Positions 1-6,153 of a DNA stretch of 7,346 bases are shown here, piece by piece. Each line of letters begins with the position of its first letter. The first letter of the stretch is position 1. Origin of the DNA: an uncultured Bacilli bacterium. GTDB lineage: Bacteria; Bacillota_I; Bacilli_A; RF39; UBA660. The DNA is taken from positions 1 through 7,346 of the forward strand of contig CAKOKM010000042.1 in the NCBI GenBank assembly GCA_934091015.1. Reading direction: 5' to 3'. The notes under the pieces are model-generated. The model saw only the letters and a program-made list of their open reading frames with translations. It had not been told where the DNA came from and did not search any database. Position numbers and translations under genes: made by a program.

Positions 1-323
1 ATTATGAAAAAGATTTAGCTTTAACTCATGAAAATAAAACTTATACAAAAAATGATAAAACATATGGTAAATCTTCAACATTTACTGTTAATGCCAATCA
101 AAATGTTAGTTGGAATATTGATGCAGCAGAAAAACCATCATATCGTTATACATATAATGCTTACAAAAATAAAACAGCAACATCTGTAACTGGTGAATAT
201 ACTATTGATAGTATTGTAGAATCAACTGGCGCTATTAGTAAAATTTCAACTGATGTAAAAGTAACAGCTACTACTAAGACTGGACAAAAATTATCTTTAA
301 TTATAAATCAATATGTAGCGTAA
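1..323 (+). CDS. C-terminal end of an unrecognised, probably extracellular protein (partial)
   Basis: The open frame enters from the left edge (first complete codon at position 3) and ends at a TAA at 321-323, giving 106 visible residues. I do not recognise the family. The visible part is rich in Thr, Ser, Lys, Asn and Tyr, has no cysteine and no long hydrophobic segment, and reads as alternating polar and hydrophobic strands (for example ending KLSLIINQYVA). That suggests a soluble beta-rich domain, such as the outer part of a secreted or membrane-anchored protein. The start, any signal peptide and any upstream domains lie outside the window. A strong intrinsic terminator follows 31 bases after the stop, so this is the last gene of its transcript. 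It has no visible similarity to the anchored protein downstream. That it is coding is fairly sure, from the long stop-free frame and the terminator placement; its function is not assignable. Confidence 0.7.
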   Translation, partial: YEKDLALTHENKTYTKNDKTYGKSSTFTVNANQNVSWNIDAAEKPSYRYTYNAYKNKTATSVTGEYTIDSIVESTGAISKISTDVKVTATTKTGQKLSLIINQYVA

Positions 324-354
324 TTAAAGATAGAAGATTATAATGTTGCTAAGT

Positions 355-385
355 AAAAAACTCTAGATTTTCTAGATGTTTTTTT
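355..385 (+). terminator. Intrinsic terminator after the partial left-edge gene
   Basis: The left arm is six A, C, then TCTAGA (355-367). The loop is TTT (368-370). The right arm is TCTAGA, one unpaired T at 377, then G and a run of seven T (371-385). Apart from the single bulged T the arms are fully complementary, including the A-run against the T-run. The A-run on the left also gives a possible weaker terminator for reverse transcription. It ends the transcript of the gene that stops at 323. Confidence 0.85.
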
Positions 386-397
386 ATGCTAACAATT

Positions 398-414
398 AAG
401 TAAATACAAGAACA
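398..414 (+). repeat. 17-bp direct repeat, copy 1 (post-terminator spacer)
   Basis: AAGTAAATACAAGAACA occurs here and again at 1836-1852. In both places it lies shortly after an intrinsic terminator and is preceded by ATGCTA (386-391 and 1825-1830) and a short, slightly different linker. The last eight bases, CAAGAACA (407-414), also occur inside the intact anchored-protein gene at 1593-1600. They form the junction between spacer sequence and the gene remnant that starts here. Confidence 0.8.
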
Positions 415-599
415 ATACCAATTGAAAATAACAAAATATTGAAAATAAAAATTGGAACTTATCACTTTATGATGAAAATAATGAATTAATTAATACAATA
501 AATATTAAATATGAAGGAACATTAAAATATAATTTATATTTAACAGTTGGAAATCAAAGTTTATTGAATAATACAGAAGAAAACGAAATAAATTTATAA
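407..599 (+). pseudogene. Frameshifted 3' remnant of a paralogue of the anchored protein at 719-1786
   Basis: Positions 407-521 align with 1593-1708 of the intact downstream gene at about 90% identity by eye (roughly ten substitutions). There is one single-base deletion: AACAAAATATT here against AACAAACATATT in the intact gene, which shifts the frame. Past 521 the similarity fades, although the second frame stays open to a TAA at 597-599. There is no start codon or ribosome binding site, and in the parental frame a TAA stands just upstream at 397-399. The piece is therefore a dead end fragment. The retained part encodes the asparagine-rich segment corresponding to residues 292-330 of the intact protein, containing a WNLSLYDENNELI-like stretch. 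It shows that a second copy of this gene once stood here. The bases between 385 and 407 are spacer, not gene. Confidence 0.8.
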
Positions 600-604
600 A
601 AAAT

Positions 605-647
605 AAATAGCAAAGTATTATTTTTAATAAATTGGCTATTTTTATTT
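605..647 (+). terminator. Weak terminator-like hairpin after the gene remnant
   Basis: AAATAGC (605-611) pairs with GCTATTT (635-641), and an inner TATTA/TAATA stem is possible inside the loop. The right arm runs into an interrupted T tract (639-643, then 645-647). It lies six bases after the remnant's stop and may be the old terminator of the deleted gene copy. The long loop and low GC make termination strength uncertain. Confidence 0.35.
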
Positions 648-653
648 AATAAT

Positions 654-667
654 ATATGTTAAAATTA
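654..667 (+). promoter_or_regulatory. Possible extended -10 promoter for the anchored-protein gene
   Basis: TG (657-658), one base, then TAAAAT (660-665) forms an extended -10 element, about 50 bases before the ATG at 719. No good -35 box lies 16-18 bases upstream, so recognition would depend on the extended -10. A nearly identical 14-base string (13 of 14 bases) precedes the second exporter gene at 6117-6130. In DNA this AT-rich, chance matches are common. Confidence 0.4.
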
Positions 668-718
668 AAATAACTAAACAACATAATATAATTAACATAT
701 ACTAGAGAAGAGGAATAT

Positions 719-1786
719 ATGAATAAGAAAATTTTGATTGTTATTGTAGTAATTATTATATTTATTTGCAGTTTGTTTTTAGTTGCAAATAAATTAAAAA
801 AAGAAAATAATAACGACAATAAAGGTAATGATAATCAAGCAAAATCATATGAAGTTATAGATGAAAAGGCTAATGAAGACTACAAGAAATTATTAAACCT
901 TCAATACTGGGAAGATGTTAATATATATATTCCAGATATTGAATATAAAGAAATTGATTATAACTATAAAATAGATTTAAATAAAGTGGTTGAAACTGTA
1001 CCACCTGTTACATATAACAACAATGAAGAAATTAAAGATATTGTTGAAATTATTAAGGATAAATTTAATATTACCATCGATAATTCATGGAAATATTACA
1101 TTCATTATCCGTCTTCTGATTTATCTTTTGGTTATATTACTTTTTCACATTATATCGATAATATTATTGCAACTAATAAATATATTTCTTTTTATATTAA
1201 TAATGGTGTTATAGATAAAATCACTTATGCTTATTTAGATAAAAAGGTTAATGAAAATGAAGTATTATATAGATATAATTATTTTATTAACCATTACAAA
1301 CAAGAAAAAGGTTTTGTCCAAGATTATGAAGAATATTACACCATTGCAGGAGAAAAGACATTACTTAACTATAGTTATGTTGATAATAAATTGTGTTATA
1401 CATACAATATTTTGTATCAATACAAAGGTTTGGGTGCTATTAATAATGATTGGGGTACAGAATTATACGTAGAGCCTAAATTAATTGAAAATTTAATTAA
1501 AACTAAAAAAATTGTTGTAAAAGATGATAACAATAAAGAAGTTAATACTATTAGTGATCAAAAAGATATAACTAAAATAACTGAATTATTATCAAGAACA
1601 ATACCAATTGAAAATAACAAACATATTGAAAATAATCATTGGAATTTATCGCTTTATGATGAGAATAATGAATTAATTAATATAATAAACATTAATAATG
1701 ATGGAACAATAGGTATTGATAATACAACAAATGAATATTTAAAAGAACAATATTTTAACGAATTAACAAAATTATTAAAACAATAG
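719..1786 (+). CDS. Membrane-anchored extracellular protein of unknown function
   Basis: The product is 355 residues. The ATG is preceded by AGAGAAGAGG ending five bases upstream, which fixes the start. Residues 1-4 (MNKK) are a short basic leader, and residues 5-23 form one very hydrophobic helix of mostly Ile, Val, Leu and Phe. The one cysteine in it (FICS) is a poor lipobox, so a signal anchor is more likely than a lipoprotein. A charged Lys/Asn/Asp linker (about 25-42) leads to a Tyr-, Asn- and Ile-rich region with no further membrane segment, so most of the protein should lie outside the cell. The last 90 residues look like a separate small domain: a basic strand near IVVKDDNNKEV, a helix, then WNLSLYDENNELI and a final helix. 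I do not recognise a catalytic motif or family. The gene has its own terminator and a probable promoter, so it is monocistronic. A broken copy of its 3' end lies upstream. Function unknown; a sensor or binding role is possible but not shown. Confidence 0.8.
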   Translation: MNKKILIVIVVIIIFICSLFLVANKLKKENNNDNKGNDNQAKSYEVIDEKANEDYKKLLNLQYWEDVNIYIPDIEYKEIDYNYKIDLNKVVETVPPVTYNNNEEIKDIVEIIKDKFNITIDNSWKYYIHYPSSDLSFGYITFSHYIDNIIATNKYISFYINNGVIDKITYAYLDKKVNENEVLYRYNYFINHYKQEKGFVQDYEEYYTIAGEKTLLNYSYVDNKLCYTYNILYQYKGLGAINNDWGTELYVEPKLIENLIKTKKIVVKDDNNKEVNTISDQKDITKITELLSRTIPIENNKHIENNHWNLSLYDENNELINIININNDGTIGIDNTTNEYLKEQYFNELTKLLKQ

Positions 1787-1814
1787 AGATTACTTCATTT
1801 GGTAATCTTTTTTT
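1787..1814 (+). terminator. Intrinsic terminator after the anchored-protein gene
   Basis: AGATTAC (1787-1793) begins right after the TAG stop and pairs with GTAATCT (1802-1808) across an eight-base loop. Seven consecutive T follow (1808-1814). It separates the anchored-protein gene from the penicillin-binding protein gene. Confidence 0.85.
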
Positions 1815-1835
1815 ATATAAATCCATGCTACCATG

Positions 1836-1852
1836 AAGTAAATACAAGAACA
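1836..1852 (+). repeat. 17-bp direct repeat, copy 2 (post-terminator spacer)
   Basis: This is an exact copy of AAGTAAATACAAGAACA at 398-414, with ATGCTA (1825-1830) shortly before it, as in copy 1. Here the repeat runs on into CACATTTAATTC, unrelated to the gene remnant. This may represent the unrearranged spacer, while copy 1 shows the product of a deletion. Confidence 0.8.
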
Positions 1853-1904
1853 CATTTAATTCTAAACAATGTTTATAGTTAATATATTTAATTAGGTGAT
1901 TTTA

Positions 1905-3812
1905 ATGCTTCATTATCGTATTCATAAAAGAATGTTTTATGTTTATTTAATAGTCTTAATAACTTTCTTAGTAATAATATTAAGAGTGTTTTATCTTCAA
2001 GTATTTAAAGTAAATAATATAAAAGATAAAGCAGATAGCTTATGGAGTCGAAATTTACCAATTCTTGCTGATAGAGGTAAAATTACTGATCGCAATGGCA
2101 TAGTTCTTGCTGATAATTTAACAACAACATCTTTAGTAGTTATTCCAGTTCAAATTCAAAATAAAGAAGAAGTTGCTAAAAATTTATCTGAAATACTAGG
2201 AACAACTTATTTAAATATTTATTCCCATTTAACCAAACATACCTCTATTGAAAGAATTCATCCTGAAGGAAGAAGATTATCATATGATATTGCAGAAAAA
2301 ATAAATAATTTAAATTATGATGGAGTCTATTTACTTAAAGAATCTAAAAGATACTATCCATATGAATCATTGCTTTCTCATGTTTTAGGATATGTTGGCA
2401 TAGATAATCAAGGTTTATCTGGAATTGAACTTGAATACGATAAATATTTAAAAGGTAATGACGGAGGTATATTATATTATTCTGATGGTAAAGGAAATCG
2501 TTTAAATTTATCCGAAGTATATGATGAGCCAGTTAATGGCAATAATATTTCTTTAACGATAGATATAAATATTCAAGAAGCAGTTGAAAAAGAATTAGAC
2601 AATGTTGTTACAAAATATAATCCAGACAGTACTTTAGCATTAGTAATGGATCCTAATAGTGGAGAAGTTCTTGCTATGTCATCCCGTCCAAACTTTGATT
2701 CTAATAATTATAAAAATTATAACTTAGAAACTATTAGCCGAAACTTACCAATATGGATGACTTATGAACCCGGTTCAACATTTAAAATTATAACTCTATC
2801 TAGTGCTATAAATGAAGGAAAAGTAAACTTATTTGATGATCATTATTACGATGGTGGATCAATTCAAGTTGAAAATGCCAGAATTAAATGTTGGAAAAGA
2901 GGAGGACATGGTTCTGAAACCTTTTTAAACGTCGTCGAGAACTCTTGCAACCCCGGTTTTGTCGTATTAGGTCAAAGGTTAGGTACTGAAACTTTATATT
3001 CATACTTAGAAAAATTTGGTTTTGGTAAAAAGACCGGAATTGATTTAAATGGTGAAGCCAGTGGTATCATGTTTAAATTATCTAAAATGGGACCAGTTGA
3101 AACTGCAACAACCGCTTTTGGTCAAGGAATAAGTGTAACGCCTATACAGCAAGTGACGGGAGTCTCAGCCGCTATTAATGGTGGAACATTATATAAACCC
3201 TACATAGTAAAATCTATAAGTGAACCTGAAACAAATAATGTAATTGTTCTTAATAAAAAACAAGTAGTTAGAGAAAAAATCGTAACTGAAGAAACTAGTA
3301 ACTTAGTCAGATTTGCCCTTGAAAGTGTAGTCCAAAACGGTACAGGTAAAAATGCTTATATTGAAAATTACCGTGTAGGTGGTAAAACCGGAACAGCTCA
3401 AAAAGTTAAAGATGGTAAATACATGGTTGGTAATTATATTGTTTCATTTATTGGCTTCTTACCAGCTGATAATCCTAAATATGTAGTCTATGTTGCAGTT
3501 GATAATCCTAAAGGTATCACTCAGTATGGTGGGACAGTTGCCGCACCTATTGCTAAAAATATTATGCTAAGTATTATAGATAGCCAAAATATACCTAAAG
3601 TAGAAACAGATAGAGCTAGAGAATATACATGGCTAGACACTAAATATATTAAATTGCCAGATGTTACAGGAAATGATTTAGATACTGTTAAAAAATCTTT
3701 AAAAGGATTTAAAATAGAATACTCAGGAAGTGGTGAAAAAGTAATATCTCAAATGCCAGAAGGAAATACTTTTGTTAAAGAAAATAGTATCGTTAAAATA
3801 TTATTAGATTAA
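1905..3812 (+). CDS. Class B penicillin-binding protein (peptidoglycan transpeptidase) with one PASTA domain
   Basis: The product (635 residues) cross-links peptidoglycan stem peptides on the outer face of the membrane. Residues 1-10 are cytosolic, 11-30 form the single membrane anchor, and the dimerisation or pedestal domain follows with RGKITDRNGIVLADN (57-71). The transpeptidase domain carries all three active-site motifs: STFK (291-294, nucleophile Ser291), SCN (347-349) and KTGT (494-497). Residues about 583-635 form a PASTA domain (LPDVTG through the final VKILLD). One PASTA domain and this length resemble SpoVD more than the longer two-PASTA PBP2B/PBP2x type; a division role as FtsI is the main alternative. 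The start is ATG 1905, because AGGTGAT (1894-1900) is an excellent Shine-Dalgarno for it; the in-frame GTG at 1896 lies inside that site. No mraY, ftsL or murE neighbour is present, so the gene stands alone. No convincing -35/-10 pair was found upstream and no T-tailed terminator follows. Confidence 0.93.
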   Translation: MLHYRIHKRMFYVYLIVLITFLVIILRVFYLQVFKVNNIKDKADSLWSRNLPILADRGKITDRNGIVLADNLTTTSLVVIPVQIQNKEEVAKNLSEILGTTYLNIYSHLTKHTSIERIHPEGRRLSYDIAEKINNLNYDGVYLLKESKRYYPYESLLSHVLGYVGIDNQGLSGIELEYDKYLKGNDGGILYYSDGKGNRLNLSEVYDEPVNGNNISLTIDINIQEAVEKELDNVVTKYNPDSTLALVMDPNSGEVLAMSSRPNFDSNNYKNYNLETISRNLPIWMTYEPGSTFKIITLSSAINEGKVNLFDDHYYDGGSIQVENARIKCWKRGGHGSETFLNVVENSCNPGFVVLGQRLGTETLYSYLEKFGFGKKTGIDLNGEASGIMFKLSKMGPVETATTAFGQGISVTPIQQVTGVSAAINGGTLYKPYIVKSISEPETNNVIVLNKKQVVREKIVTEETSNLVRFALESVVQNGTGKNAYIENYRVGGKTGTAQKVKDGKYMVGNYIVSFIGFLPADNPKYVVYVAVDNPKGITQYGGTVAAPIAKNIMLSIIDSQNIPKVETDRAREYTWLDTKYIKLPDVTGNDLDTVKKSLKGFKIEYSGSGEKVISQMPEGNTFVKENSIVKILLD

Positions 3813-3838
3813 AAACAATCTAATACTTGAAAAAATAG

Positions 3839-3869
3839 TTGACACTCCACCTAAATGGAGTGTTATTAT
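3839..3869 (+). promoter_or_regulatory. MerR-type promoter/operator: 19-bp spacer with perfect dyad
   Basis: A consensus -35 box TTGACA (3839-3844) and a -10 box TATTAT (3864-3869, five of six) are separated by 19 bp, the overlong spacing typical of promoters that MerR-family activators untwist. An inverted repeat lies across the spacer: ACACTCCA (3842-3849) and TGGAGTGT (3856-3863), eight perfect pairs around six bases. It is centred near the middle of the spacer, where a MerR dimer binds. The next gene is a MerR-family regulator, so autoregulation is the natural reading. Expected transcription start is near 3876. The dyad could also fold as an RNA hairpin ending the upstream transcript, but no T run follows. 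Confidence 0.82.
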
Positions 3870-3892
3870 ATTCCTCGAAAGGAAGAAATTAT

Positions 3893-4309
3893 ATGAATAA
3901 TCTATATAAAATAGGAGAATTTTCTAAAATAGTTAATTTACCAATAAAAACTTTAAGATACTATGATGAGTATGGATTATTAGAGCCATCATATGTTGAT
4001 GAATTTACTGGTTATCGTTATTACAATGATACTAATATAAGTGAATGCAAATTAATAATATTACTAAAATCATTAGATTTTACTTTAGAAGAAATATCAA
4101 ATTGTAAAGATAATTTAACTGTGGAAGTTATTAATGCAAAAATAAAAGAACTAAATGATAAAATAGATTTATTAACTAAAAAACAAAAAAGGTTAATGAT
4201 TATCGAACAAGAACTTTCAAGTGTAAAAGATAACTCTCAAAATATCCAAACTAACAAACCAAAAGTTTTAGTTCTAACCCCAAATAAAGATAATAATATA
4301 GCAGTTTAA
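3893..4309 (+). CDS. Short MerR-family transcriptional regulator without effector domain
   Basis: The product is 138 residues. Residues 5-71 are a typical MerR winged helix-turn-helix: YKIGEFSKI, then TLRYYDEYGLL and the wing TGYRYYN, followed by the LDFTLEEI helix. Residues about 75-112 form the antiparallel dimerisation coiled coil, rich in Lys, Glu and Leu. The remaining 26 residues are a polar tail (KPKVLVLTP near 122-130) with no GyrI-like drug-binding domain. Only Cys52 and Cys71 are present and they do not form a MerR/CueR metal site. The start is ATG 3893, preceded by AAAGGAAG seven bases upstream; the frame extends back to a TTG at 3839, but that lies inside the -35 box and upstream of the expected transcript start. 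The gene directly follows a MerR-type promoter and precedes two ABC exporter genes by 43 bases, so it probably controls itself and the exporters. The inducer is unknown. Confidence 0.88.
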   Translation: MNNLYKIGEFSKIVNLPIKTLRYYDEYGLLEPSYVDEFTGYRYYNDTNISECKLIILLKSLDFTLEEISNCKDNLTVEVINAKIKELNDKIDLLTKKQKRLMIIEQELSSVKDNSQNIQTNKPKVLVLTPNKDNNIAV

Positions 4310-4332
4310 ATTATATTATTATATAATTTAAA
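4305..4332. repeat. Perfect 12-bp AT-only inverted repeat between the regulator and exporter genes
   Basis: TTTAAATTATAT (4305-4316) and ATATAATTTAAA (4321-4332) are perfect reverse complements around a TATT loop. The repeat overlaps the regulator's stop codon and ends just before the exporter's ribosome binding site. It contains no GC pair and no T run follows, so it is unlikely to be a strong terminator. It could be an mRNA processing or stability hairpin, or a DNA-binding site. Confidence 0.6.
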
Positions 4333-4352
4333 TTAAAGAGAAGGTAGTAAAG

Positions 4353-6104
4353 ATGGAAAAAGATAAAAAACATTTATATAAAAATTTTATAAAAAATGCC
4401 AAGATAACTTTAAAATATTCAAAAAATTATAAAGGAACATTATTAACAATATTAATTATTAATCTTATAGTTTCTGGAATTGGATTTGTTACTCCTATTT
4501 TATCTGCAAAATATATTTCCTACTTAACAAATGGATTATTTAATAATCTTTTATATATAATTATAGTTCAAACGATAACATATATAGTCAGTATATTTTT
4601 AAGATTAATATCCAGTAAAATGAATCGTTACTATGATTTTAAAATAAAAAGAAAGTTACAATTAGAACTTACTAGAGCAACTTTAACTATAGATCAAAAT
4701 ATTTTAAATAAAGAAAATAGTGGAACCTTTATTGAAAGAATTAATGGTGCTACTAATTTATCTTCCAGATTAATACGTATTGCTGAAAGTATATTTAATT
4801 TATTAGGAGATTTAGGAGTTTTAATTGTTGTGATTAATCTTGATTTACCGATTGGAATAGCTTATACAATTTTAATGTCAATAAGTGTATTATATGATAA
4901 ATATTCTGATAACGTTAGTTATAAAAATGGTGAAAAGGTTTATAATTTAGTTGATAAAACTAGTGGATTTATTTCGGAAATTGTTAGAGGAACTAAAGAT
5001 ATTAAAATTCTTAATGCTGAGGAATCATTTTTAGAAGAAGCTGATAAATATATGAATAATGCTAATACTGTAAGATTAAAATCTAATATCACAGATGAAA
5101 AACTATCAACAATTTCTTCAATAATAAGTGAATTATCAAAATTATTAATTGGTTTAATAATAGTTTATGAATTAATGAATGGAAATTTAAGTATTGAATC
5201 TGCCTTAATTATATATAATTACAAAGGCAATATAAGCTGCCTTAAATCTGATTTATCATCTATTCATTTTTGGATAAGTAATTTTGTATTAGATTCTAAT
5301 CGTACATATGATATTTTGGATGATAATAAATTTCCCAAAGAAAAATTCGGAAATAAAAACATATCTAAATTTAAAGGACATATTGAATTTAAAGATGTAA
5401 ATTTTTCTTATGAAGAAAATATACCTGTATTAAAGAATTTAAATTTAGAAGTGTTACCAAACGAAGTAGTCGGTTTTGTTGGCCCATCGGGAGCCGGTAA
5501 AAGTACAATCTTTAATTTAATAAGTGCTTTAAATAAACCAGATAGTGGTGAAATCTTATTTGATGGAGAAAGTATTAATGAATTAACCAAAGATTCAATA
5601 AGAGGTAATTTATCAGTAATAAGCCAAAATGCTTATATATTTAATATGAGTATAGAAGACAATTTAAGAATAATAAAGAAAAATGCTACTAAAAAAGAAA
5701 TAGAAAAAGCTTGTAAAATGGCATGTTTAGATGAATTTATCGAAAGCCTACCAAATAAATATAAAACAATAGTAGGAGAAGGTGGAGTAACATTATCAGG
5801 AGGACAACGTCAAAGAATAGCAATAGCAAGAGCACTATTATTAAATACTGAAGTATTATTATTTGATGAAGCAACAAGTAGTTTAGATAACACAACCCAA
5901 GAAAAAATCCAAAAAGCAATTGAAAACTTAAAAGGAAAATACACAATACTAATAATAGCCCATCGATTATCAACTGTTATAAATTCTGATAAAATATATG
6001 TTATAAATAAAGGAACTGTAGAAGGTGTAGGAACACATAAAGAATTATTAAAAACTTGTAAAACATATGCTGATTTATATAAAAATGAAGATAATAAAAA
6101 TTGA
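4353..6104 (+). CDS. Half-size ABC exporter (TMD-NBD fusion), multidrug/peptide type
   Basis: The product is a 583-residue ATP-driven membrane exporter half that works as a homodimer or heterodimer. Likely membrane helices are near residues 29-51, 66-87, 146-163, 164-182, 256-274 and a weaker one about 281-300. A cytosolic coupling segment (GFISEIVRGTKDIKIL, 205-220) lies between helices 4 and 5. The NBD has A-loop Tyr353, Walker A GPSGAGKST (377-385), Q-loop Gln425, signature LSGGQRQR (481-488), Walker B ending in Asp505 with catalytic Glu506, D-loop SSLD (509-512) and H-loop His537. All are intact, so this subunit should hydrolyse ATP. GAGAAGG eight bases before the ATG supports the start. 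It sits 43 bases after the MerR gene and 49 bases before a second exporter half, probably one operon. Its NBD DNA is almost identical to that of the second exporter. The substrate is not readable; induction by MerR suggests a toxic compound or antimicrobial. Confidence 0.93.
   Translation: MEKDKKHLYKNFIKNAKITLKYSKNYKGTLLTILIINLIVSGIGFVTPILSAKYISYLTNGLFNNLLYIIIVQTITYIVSIFLRLISSKMNRYYDFKIKRKLQLELTRATLTIDQNILNKENSGTFIERINGATNLSSRLIRIAESIFNLLGDLGVLIVVINLDLPIGIAYTILMSISVLYDKYSDNVSYKNGEKVYNLVDKTSGFISEIVRGTKDIKILNAEESFLEEADKYMNNANTVRLKSNITDEKLSTISSIISELSKLLIGLIIVYELMNGNLSIESALIIYNYKGNISCLKSDLSSIHFWISNFVLDSNRTYDILDDNKFPKEKFGNKNISKFKGHIEFKDVNFSYEENIPVLKNLNLEVLPNEVVGFVGPSGAGKSTIFNLISALNKPDSGEILFDGESINELTKDSIRGNLSVISQNAYIFNMSIEDNLRIIKKNATKKEIEKACKMACLDEFIESLPNKYKTIVGEGGVTLSGGQRQRIAIARALLLNTEVLLFDEATSSLDNTTQEKIQKAIENLKGKYTILIIAHRLSTVINSDKIYVINKGTVEGVGTHKELLKTCKTYADLYKNEDNKN
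5331..5548 (+). repeat. NBD-coding direct repeat, copy 1 (in first exporter)
   Basis: This 218-base stretch aligns without gaps to 7129-7346. By eye there are nine mismatches (about 96% identity); seven are synonymous and two change residues (Lys to Arg, Val to Ile). The last 77 bases (5472-5548) are identical. It begins at the FPKEKFG motif that links the membrane domain to the NBD and covers the A-loop and Walker A. Directly upstream, the two genes differ at most codons. Confidence 0.9.
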
Positions 6105-6130
6105 TTAATATATAAAATATGATAAAATTA
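6101..6130 (+). promoter_or_regulatory. Possible internal promoter for the second exporter gene
   Basis: TTGATT (6101-6106, overlapping the TGA stop of the first exporter) and TAAAAT (6123-6128) are 16 bp apart. TG at 6120-6121 gives an extended -10. The 14 bases at 6117-6130 match the candidate element at 654-667 at 13 positions. If real, it would allow expression of the second exporter without the MerR-type promoter. AT-richness makes chance matches likely. Confidence 0.35.
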
Positions 6131-6153
6131 GATTGAGTGTAAAAGAGGTATAT

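Noticed and set aside
324..718. tRNA, small RNA gene or CRISPR-like repeats in the longest gene-free stretch
   Set aside because: No cloverleaf, no regularly spaced repeat and no GC-rich conserved block was seen; the stretch is explained by the terminator, gene remnant, weak hairpin and promoter candidate.
719..790. Lipoprotein signal in the anchored protein
   Set aside because: The only cysteine in the hydrophobic segment is preceded by Ile-Phe-Ile, which does not fit the lipobox well; a plain membrane anchor is the better reading.
990..1472. Two plus-strand frames (990-1214 and 1251-1472) inside the anchored-protein gene
   Set aside because: They are hydrophobic, low-complexity translations of AT-rich coding DNA in another frame, with no ribosome binding site of their own.
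386..1852. Insertion sequence or att-site explanation for the repeated spacer
   Set aside because: The 17-base repeats lack terminal inverted repeats, and there is no transposase or integrase in the window; tandem duplication followed by deletion explains them more simply.
1896..1904. GTG start for the penicillin-binding protein
   Set aside because: The GTG is part of the AGGTGAT Shine-Dalgarno sequence that serves the ATG at 1905.
3839..3892. N-terminal extension of the MerR regulator from a TTG at 3839
   Set aside because: The extension would begin inside the -35 box and run through the operator and -10, upstream of the expected transcript start. The ATG at 3893 has its own ribosome binding site and begins the canonical MerR fold.
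5408..5973. Minus-strand frames at 5408-5590 and 5737-5973
   Set aside because: They lie antisense to the conserved NBD of the first exporter and read as leucine/isoleucine-rich or unstructured peptides without start signals.
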